Below are positions 58,349 to 64,000 of a stretch of DNA of 64,000 nt, one piece after another. The translations under genes and the position numbers were made by a program. This DNA is from Deltaproteobacteria bacterium. Lineage in GTDB: Bacteria > Myxococcota_A > UBA9160 > UBA4427. Under the pieces are notes generated by a model that worked only from the letters and a program-made list of their open reading frames with translations, was not told the DNA's origin and did not search any database. The stretch is taken from contig JAFDEK010000005.1 in the NCBI GenBank assembly GCA_019310385.1, positions 27,594 through 91,593 of the forward strand, written 5' to 3'. Numbering within the stretch: position 1 is the stretch's first letter; each line of letters opens with the position of its first letter.

Positions 58349-59520
58349 TGCAACGCAGCTGGGTCATCGCCGGCGGCGGAACCGGGGGGCATGTAACCCC
58401 CGCCCTGGCCCTGGGCGAAGAGCTGCAGCGCCGCGGTGAGAAGGTGCTCTTCATCGGCTCCGAGCGCGGCCTCGAGGCGCAGCTCGTTCCCGAGAGCGGC
58501 TTCGAGCTCGTCGCCCTGCCGAGCCAGCAGGTGATGGGCCGCAGCATCGCAGGGCGCCTGCGCGGCGCGCTCGGCATCCTGGCCAGCGTGGGGCGGGCGC
58601 GGACCGAGCTGAAGCGCTGCCGCGCGAACGCCGTGCTCTCGGTCGGAGGCTACGCCGCCATGCCCGCGGCCCTGGCCGCCTTGACCCGACGCACGCCCCT
58701 CTTCCTCGTCGAGCCCAACGCCGTACCCGGACGGGTCAACCGGCTGTGCGCCCGCTTCGCGCGCCGGGTCTTCGTGGGCTTCGAAGCCGCCGCCAAAGCC
58801 CTCGGCGGCGCCGCGAAGCGCAGCGAGTGCACCGGAGTGCCCCTGCGCGCTGCGCTGGTCGAGTCCTTTGCCGTCGCCGGGCCCGGGGCAGCGAAAGATG
58901 CAGAGCCGCGGCCGGGGCGAGTCCCGCGCCGCAAGCCCCACGCTCCCTTCCGCCTGCTCGTCTTCGGCGGCAGCCAGGGGGCCCGCCAGATCAACCACGC
59001 CATGATGCGAGCCGCGCCCCACCTCGCCGGGCTCGGCATCGAGATCTTTCATCAGGCCGGTGAGGCGGATCGCGAGGCGGTCCTCGGCGCCTATGCAGAC
59101 GCCGGGCTGCCCGTCGAGGTCGTAGCCTTCGAGCGCAACATGCCCGCGCGCTACGCCTGGGCGGACATCGCGGTGTGTCGCGCGGGGGCCCTCACCGTGG
59201 CCGAGCTCGCCCTGTCGGGGCTTCCCGCGCTGCTCGTCCCCTACCCCTACGCGGCGGACGATCACCAGGCCGCCAACGCCCGGGAGCTCGAGCGCGCTGG
59301 GGCCGCGCGCCGCCTCGAGGGTCTCGAGGACAGCGACGAGAGCGGGGCCCGTCTCGCCGGGATCCTCGCCGAGCTCTTCGCGGCGCCCGAGCGCCTGGTC
59401 GCCATGGGCGAGGCCGCGAGCTCCCTGGCCCGCCCCGGCGCGGCGGCCCGCATCATCGACCTGTGCACCCAGAGCCTCTCCGAAGATGGGGAGCCGGGCG
59501 CGGCGAAGGAGGCCGGATGA
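58348..59520 (+). CDS. murG: UDP-GlcNAc transferase MurG
   Basis: 390 residues of the GT-B fold. [14 protein letters not shown] near the N-terminus, [24 protein letters not shown] for UDP binding and [19 protein letters not shown] toward the C-terminus. It converts lipid I to lipid II. A basic insert (about 190-205) sits between the domains. Start coupled to ftsW, stop coupled to murC. Confidence 0.95.
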   Translation: MQRSWVIAGGGTGGHVTPALALGEELQRRGEKVLFIGSERGLEAQLVPESGFELVALPSQQVMGRSIAGRLRGALGILASVGRARTELKRCRANAVLSVGGYAAMPAALAALTRRTPLFLVEPNAVPGRVNRLCARFARRVFVGFEAAAKALGGAAKRSECTGVPLRAALVESFAVAGPGAAKDAEPRPGRVPRRKPHAPFRLLVFGGSQGARQINHAMMRAAPHLAGLGIEIFHQAGEADREAVLGAYADAGLPVEVVAFERNMPARYAWADIAVCRAGALTVAELALSGLPALLVPYPYAADDHQAANARELERAGAARRLEGLEDSDESGARLAGILAELFAAPERLVAMGEAASSLARPGAAARIIDLCTQSLSEDGEPGAAKEAG

Positions 59521-60911
59521 TCCGCAAGATCCGGAGAATCCACTTCGTGGGCGTGGGCGGCATCGGGATGTGCGGCCTCGCGGAGCTCCTCCACGACCAG
59601 GGCTACGGGGTGACGGGCTCGGACCTGCGCGCCGGCGCCACGACCGAGCGCCTGAGCGGGCTCGGAATCCACGTCTCCATCGGGCACGAGGCCGGCCACG
59701 TCGGCGATGCCGATGTCGTCGTCTACTCCTCGGCGGTAAGTCCCCGGAACCCCGAGATCGAAGAGGCCGGGCGCCGCGAGATCCCAGTGATTCCCCGCGC
59801 CGAGATGCTCGCCGAGATGATGCGTCTCAAGGACGGCATCGCGGTGGCGGGAACTCACGGCAAGACGACCACCACCTCCCTGGTGGCCCACATCCTGGGC
59901 GAGGCGGGCCTCGACCCCACGGCCATCATCGGAGGCCGCGTTCTGGCTCCCGAGCGCGACGCCACGGGCGCCCGCCTGGGAACCGGAGAGGTCCTCGTCG
60001 CCGAGGCGGACGAGAGCGACGGCTCCTTCCTGCGTCTCGCTCCGGTGTCGGTCGTGGTGACCAACATCGACGCCGATCACCTCGACCACTACGGCAGCTT
60101 CGAGGCCCTGGAGCAGGCCTTCGTGGACTTCGTCAACCGCATCCCCTTCTGGGGCGTCGCGGTGCTGTGCCTCGACCACCCGGGCGTCCAGAACATCCTG
60201 CCGCGGCTCACGCGCCGGCTCTTCACTTATGGCTTCACCCACCAGGCCGACCTGGTCGCCGAGGAGGTCGTGGCCAACGAGCAGGGCATGCGCTTCGTGG
60301 TTCGGCTGCGCGGCGAGCTGCTGGGGCCCGTCGAGATCGCCCTCCCCGGCCGACACAACGTCGCCAACGCCCTCGCGGCCATCGCCGTCGCGCTCGAGCT
60401 GGAAGTCCCCTGGACCCGAGCCGCCGCGGCCGTCGCGAGCTTCGCCGGTGTCGAGCGGCGCTTCGAGCACAAGGGGAGCGCGGCCGGCGTGCGCGTCGTC
60501 GACGACTATGGCCACCACCCGGCCGAGGTACGCGCGACTTTGGCAGCCGCTCGCGAGGCTCATCGCGGGCGCATCGTGACCGTGTTCCAGCCCCACCGCT
60601 ACACGCGCACCCGGGACTGCTTCGAGGAGTTCGCCACGGCGTTCAACGACGCGGACCTGCTGCTGGTGACCGAGGTCTATGCCGCGGGCGAGGAGGCCAT
60701 CCCGGGAGCATCGGGCGAGCTCCTGGCCGAGGCCATCCGCGCCCACGGACACCGCAACGTGCGTTTCGTACCGGGCCTCGACGAGCTCGCCGGCGACCTG
60801 CCCGGCGAGCTGCAGAAGGGCGATCTCGTCCTCACCCTGGGCGCCGGGGACGTCTGCACCCTGGGCCCGCGGCTGCTGGAAGCGCTGGGCGCGGGGAGGG
60901 GGGCGCTGTGA
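59517..60911 (+). CDS. murC: UDP-MurNAc:L-Ala ligase MurC
   Basis: 464 residues. [17 protein letters not shown] at the N-terminus, ATP loop [23 protein letters not shown] and [10 protein letters not shown], all diagnostic for MurC. It attaches L-alanine to UDP-MurNAc. ATGA overlap with murG and GTGA overlap with murB. Confidence 0.95.
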   Translation: MIRKIRRIHFVGVGGIGMCGLAELLHDQGYGVTGSDLRAGATTERLSGLGIHVSIGHEAGHVGDADVVVYSSAVSPRNPEIEEAGRREIPVIPRAEMLAEMMRLKDGIAVAGTHGKTTTTSLVAHILGEAGLDPTAIIGGRVLAPERDATGARLGTGEVLVAEADESDGSFLRLAPVSVVVTNIDADHLDHYGSFEALEQAFVDFVNRIPFWGVAVLCLDHPGVQNILPRLTRRLFTYGFTHQADLVAEEVVANEQGMRFVVRLRGELLGPVEIALPGRHNVANALAAIAVALELEVPWTRAAAAVASFAGVERRFEHKGSAAGVRVVDDYGHHPAEVRATLAAAREAHRGRIVTVFQPHRYTRTRDCFEEFATAFNDADLLLVTEVYAAGEEAIPGASGELLAEAIRAHGHRNVRFVPGLDELAGDLPGELQKGDLVLTLGAGDVCTLGPRLLEALGAGRGAL

Positions 60912-61825
60912 TCAAACGCGAAGCTCGCAGCGCTCTCGAGGAGGTCCTGGGAGACCACGTCCGCTTCGGCGTCTCCATGGCAAAACACACCTCGTTGCGC
61001 GTCGGGGGACGCGCGGACGCCATCGCGAGCCCCGCCAGCCCCGCGGAGCTGGCCGGCGCCCTGCGCGTTTGCCACAGCCACGGACTGCGACACACGGTGC
61101 TGGGCAAGGGCTTCAACACCCTCGTGCGCGACGAAGGCATCGACGGCCTCGTGCTGCTGCTCGGCGGGCTGCGCGAACTCGAGGAGCGACCGGGTCTCCT
61201 CTTGCGCGCCGGGGCGGGAGTCTCCCACAGCCAGATCACGCGCTTCTGTGTCGAGCGGGGCTTCGCGGGCCTCGAGTTCGCCGCAGGTATTCCGGGCACG
61301 GTGGGCGGCTGGGTCGCCATGAACGCCGGCATCGGCTCCCGCGAGGCCAAGGACGTGGTGCGTGAGATCGAAGTCGTGAGTCCCACCGGAAGGCGGCGCC
61401 GGCACCTGCGGCGCGCCTCGCTCCACTTCCGCTACCGCGCCCTGCGCGGCCTGGCCCCGGGCTCGGTGGTGGTGTCGGCCCTCTTCGCGGTGGGCCTCGC
61501 CGACCGCGAGGCCGTGCGTGCGGAGGTCGCCCTCAAGCTGGCCGCGCGAGCCCGCACCCAGCCCCTCAACATCCCCTCCTGCGGCTCCGTCTTCAAGAAC
61601 CCGACCGGCGACTTCGCGGGACGCCTCATCGAGGCCGCGGGGCTGAAGGGCCTGCAGGTCGGCGGCGCCCAGATCTCACCGGTTCACGCGAACTTCATCG
61701 CCAACACGGGTGGCGCGAGCGCGGCCGACGTCCTCGCCTTGATCGAGCAGGCGCGGGATCGCGTAGAGCGCGAGAGCGGAGTCCGCCTCGAGACCGAGGT
61801 GAAGATCCTGGGGAGGGCGGCCTGA
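60908..61825 (+). CDS. murB: UDP-N-acetylenolpyruvoylglucosamine reductase MurB
   Basis: 305 residues, the short (type II) form. FAD-binding [31 protein letters not shown], and the catalytic Ser in [10 protein letters not shown]. It reduces the enolpyruvyl group to make UDP-MurNAc. GTG start overlapping murC; the stop overlaps ftsQ as TGATG. Confidence 0.95.
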   Translation: MIKREARSALEEVLGDHVRFGVSMAKHTSLRVGGRADAIASPASPAELAGALRVCHSHGLRHTVLGKGFNTLVRDEGIDGLVLLLGGLRELEERPGLLLRAGAGVSHSQITRFCVERGFAGLEFAAGIPGTVGGWVAMNAGIGSREAKDVVREIEVVSPTGRRRRHLRRASLHFRYRALRGLAPGSVVVSALFAVGLADREAVRAEVALKLAARARTQPLNIPSCGSVFKNPTGDFAGRLIEAAGLKGLQVGGAQISPVHANFIANTGGASAADVLALIEQARDRVERESGVRLETEVKILGRAA

Positions 61826-62826
61826 TGGCGCGCGAGCGAAGAACGCGGCGCGGCAGCGCCTCCCGATCGAGCCCGGTCACGTGGGTGCGAGCGCCCAAAG
61901 CCCGGGCCGAGAAGAGCGTGCGCAGCGCGGGCGACCGGGCCTGGCAGCGCTCGAAGCGCGGCGAGCAACGACGCGGAGAGCGGGCCCGCTCGCACCTCGA
62001 CCGAATTCGTTCTCGCAGCGGCCGGCGCTCGCTCGATCACCTTCGCTTCGTGCTGGGCGGGGCCTTCGCCTGCTCCCTGGCGGCCGGCGCCTGGCTCGCG
62101 ATGCCCGTAGTCGCGGCGCTCGAGAGCGGGTGGGTCTCCGAGCCCTTCCTGCTGGACGCCATCTCGGTACAGGGCAACCACCGGCTCGAAGCCAGCAGCG
62201 TCGCAGTTGCCACGGGTGTCGCAAAGGGAAGCCCCTTCGAGGATGTGCGCAGCGAAGCGGTGGAGGCCGCCCTGCTCGCCCATCCCTGGATCCGCTCCGC
62301 CGAGGCCCTGCGGCTCCCGACGGGACGGCTGCTGGTGAAGATCGACGAGCACGAGCCGCGCGCGGCCCTCCGCTTGCAGAATGCACCGCGCGACAATGCA
62401 CGCTGGCGCCTGGTCGACGCCAGCGGCGTGCCCTTCGCCCCGGCGGAGCCCGGCGACGTCGCAACGCTTCCGCACTTGCGCGGCACGAGCACCATCGCGC
62501 AGAGCGGGCAGGAGAGCCCGGAGCTGGCACGTGGCGTGGCGGTGCTGGAGAGCCTCTCCCGGCTCGCCGCTCGCGCGGGCGAAGACGCCGCGGGGCTGGC
62601 CGGGGCCGAGCTGGCCCTGCCCGAAGCAAACTCGTCCCGGGGCTGGGTGCTGCACATGGGCGACCCGCAGCGGGAGGTGATTCTCGGCGAGAGTGGCCTC
62701 GACCAGCGCCTCGAGCATCTGGCGCTCCTGCTCGACGCCGAGCCCGAGGCGCTCGGGGCCGCGAGAGAGATCGATCTACGCTTCGCAGACCGTGCTGTTC
62801 TGCGGAGTACCTCCACCTCTCGGTGA
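61825..62826 (+). CDS. ftsQ: Cell division protein FtsQ
   Basis: 333 residues: a long basic cytoplasmic N-terminus (about 1-72), one membrane helix (about 73-97) and a periplasmic part starting with a POTRA domain (LLDAISVQGNHRLEASSVAV to the HPWIRSAEALRLPTG region), then a beta domain. FtsQ recruits FtsB/FtsL to the septum. The gene ddl, often between murB and ftsQ, is absent. The C-terminal tail is Ser/Thr/Arg-rich. Confidence 0.88.
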   Translation: MARERRTRRGSASRSSPVTWVRAPKARAEKSVRSAGDRAWQRSKRGEQRRGERARSHLDRIRSRSGRRSLDHLRFVLGGAFACSLAAGAWLAMPVVAALESGWVSEPFLLDAISVQGNHRLEASSVAVATGVAKGSPFEDVRSEAVEAALLAHPWIRSAEALRLPTGRLLVKIDEHEPRAALRLQNAPRDNARWRLVDASGVPFAPAEPGDVATLPHLRGTSTIAQSGQESPELARGVAVLESLSRLAARAGEDAAGLAGAELALPEANSSRGWVLHMGDPQREVILGESGLDQRLEHLALLLDAEPEALGAAREIDLRFADRAVLRSTSTSR

Positions 62827-62932
62827 GGTGGGGGGAAAGTGGCGGAGCGGCGTGGATTCGCCGCCTCGTCCGAATGGGAACGACTGGGAGACCGGCGTTC
62901 CTTACCTTTGGGGGGTGAGAACATGGCACGCA

Positions 62933-64000
62933 AGGACGACCTGATCGTCGGGTTGGACATCGGCACCACGAAGATCTGCGCCATCGTCGCAGAGCGGACC
63001 GAGAACGGAGTCGACATCGTCGGCATCGGGACCCACCCGTCGCGCGGCCTGCGCAAAGGGGTGGTGATCGACATCGACGCCACGGTGGGCTCCATCAAAC
63101 GCGCCGTCGAGGAGGCGGAGCTGATGGCCGACTGCGAGATCGCATCGGTCTACGCCGGGATCGCGGGTGGACACATCCGCGGCATGAACTCCCACGGCGT
63201 CGTGGCGGTGAAGGATCGGGAGGTGCGCGACAGCGACGTAAAGCGCGTCATCGATGCCGCGAAGGCAGTCGCGATCCCCATGGACCGCGAGGTGATCCAT
63301 GTGATCCCTCAGGAGTTCATCATCGATGACCAGGATGGCATTCGCGAGCCCCTGGGCATGAGCGGCGTGCGCCTCGAGGCCAAGATCCACATCGTGACAG
63401 CCGCCGTGACGAGCGCCCAGAACATCGTCAAGTGCTGCAACAAGGCGGGCCTCGACGTGATCGACATCGTGCTCGAGCCCCTGGCCTCGGCCCAGGCGGT
63501 GCTGGCCGCCGACGAGCGGGACCTGGGCGTGTGCATGATCGACATCGGGGGCGGCACCACGGACATCGCGGTGTTCGCGGACGGGTCCATCAAGAACACC
63601 GCCGTGCTCGGGCTCGGCGGCTATCACCTCACCAACGACATCGCCGTAGGGCTGCGAACCCCCTTCGAGGAGGCGGAGCGGATCAAGAAGAGCTTCGGGG
63701 TCGCATCGGCGCGCTACCTGGGCAGCGATGACGTGATCACGGTGCCGAGCGTGGGTGGGCGACGGCCCCGGGAGGTTTCGCGCAAGATCCTGTGCGAGGT
63801 CATCGAGCCCCGGGCCGAGGAGATCCTCTCCCTGGCCCGCGGCGAGATCATCAAGGCCGGCCTCGCCGACCGGATTCCCTCGGGCGTAGTGCTCACAGGT
63901 GGCGCGTCGGCGCTGACGGGCATCGCGGAGCTCACCGAGGAGATCTTCGAGTCTCCGGTGCGCCTGGGAACCCCGATCAACATCGGGGGACTGCAGGATG
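62933..64000 (+). CDS. ftsA: Cell division protein FtsA (3' end beyond the window)
   Basis: The first 356 codons are present, with no stop before the window edge. Actin-like fold: LIVGLDIGTTKICAIVAE (phosphate 1), DIGGGTTDIAVF (phosphate 2) and VVLTGGASALTGI (adenosine motif), with the FtsA-specific 1C domain text YAGIAGGHIRGMNSHG. FtsA anchors FtsZ to the membrane; the C-terminal amphipathic helix is beyond the edge. ATG at 62933 has GGGGGTGA upstream. ftsZ is expected next. Confidence 0.95.

Overview
The window is one contiguous stretch of GC-rich, densely coding chromosome from a Gram-negative bacterium. It carries a cytochrome c maturation operon, a PlsB-type acyltransferase, TatA, a meso-diaminopimelate-type MurE and a complete division/cell-wall (dcw) cluster. 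The high GC content, frequent GTG/TTG starts, a Cys-type CcmE, a PHA-type regulator, a sigma-54-like promoter and a PASTA-tailed FtsI suggest a deltaproteobacterial-type lineage (Myxococcota, Desulfobacterota or Binatota-like). That placement is inference; no rRNA or other decisive marker is present. I see no insertion sequence, prophage, CRISPR array or tRNA.

Layout. 1-2.0 kb: NfeD and SPFH (stomatin-like) membrane proteins and a small HTH protein. 2.0-4.8 kb (minus): an aminotransferase coupled to the GTPase EngB, and a methyltransferase. 4.8-11.7 kb (plus): ccmE-ccmF-(unknown zinc-ribbon protein)-ccmA-ccmB-ccmC-ccmD, nearly every junction overlapping. CcmE has Cys in place of the haem-binding His, and no CcmG, CcmH or CcmI is present. 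11.7-12.9 kb: a strong promoter, a 440-bp non-coding stretch with a 10-bp tandem array, and a sigma-54-type promoter in front of an unrecognised zinc-ribbon protein. 12.9-21.2 kb (minus): hisI-hisG-NUDIX, then a probable envelope-lipid operon (biotinyl carrier, GNAT, SDR, PlsB, GT-C-like membrane protein). 21.4-25.8 kb (plus): ffh and a LysM lytic transglycosylase. 25.8-31.4 kb (minus): 2-phosphoglycerate-kinase-like protein, sppA, trmB, rlmN, metallophosphatase.

31.5-36.5 kb is the most unusual block. A MerR regulator precedes a ParA ATPase fused to a glycogen-binding (CBM48/AMPK-type) domain. Next come a MinD/FlhG-like protein whose P-loop is destroyed and a PD-(D/E)XK-like protein without the E-x-K residues. 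An ECF sigma factor with a tandem-repeat N-terminus and an alpha/beta hydrolase without its nucleophile follow. This is the best candidate for an undescribed system.

36.5-47 kb: an EI24 membrane protein, a DsbA-like lipoprotein, phosphomannomutase, TatA, an MJ0042 zinc-finger membrane protein, two coupled ArsA/Get3-like ATPases with a small unknown partner, a PhaR-type regulator and an HDAC-family deacetylase. 47-64 kb: the dcw cluster in order mraZ-rsmH-ftsL-ftsI-murE-murF-mraY-murD-ftsW-murG-murC-murB-ftsQ-ftsA (ftsA cut by the window edge), preceded by two groups of MraZ boxes.

A recurrent theme is in-frame minisatellites (12-, 15- and 18-bp units) in unrelated genes, plus similar intergenic repeats. 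All functional calls are made by reading motifs by eye; no database search was run.
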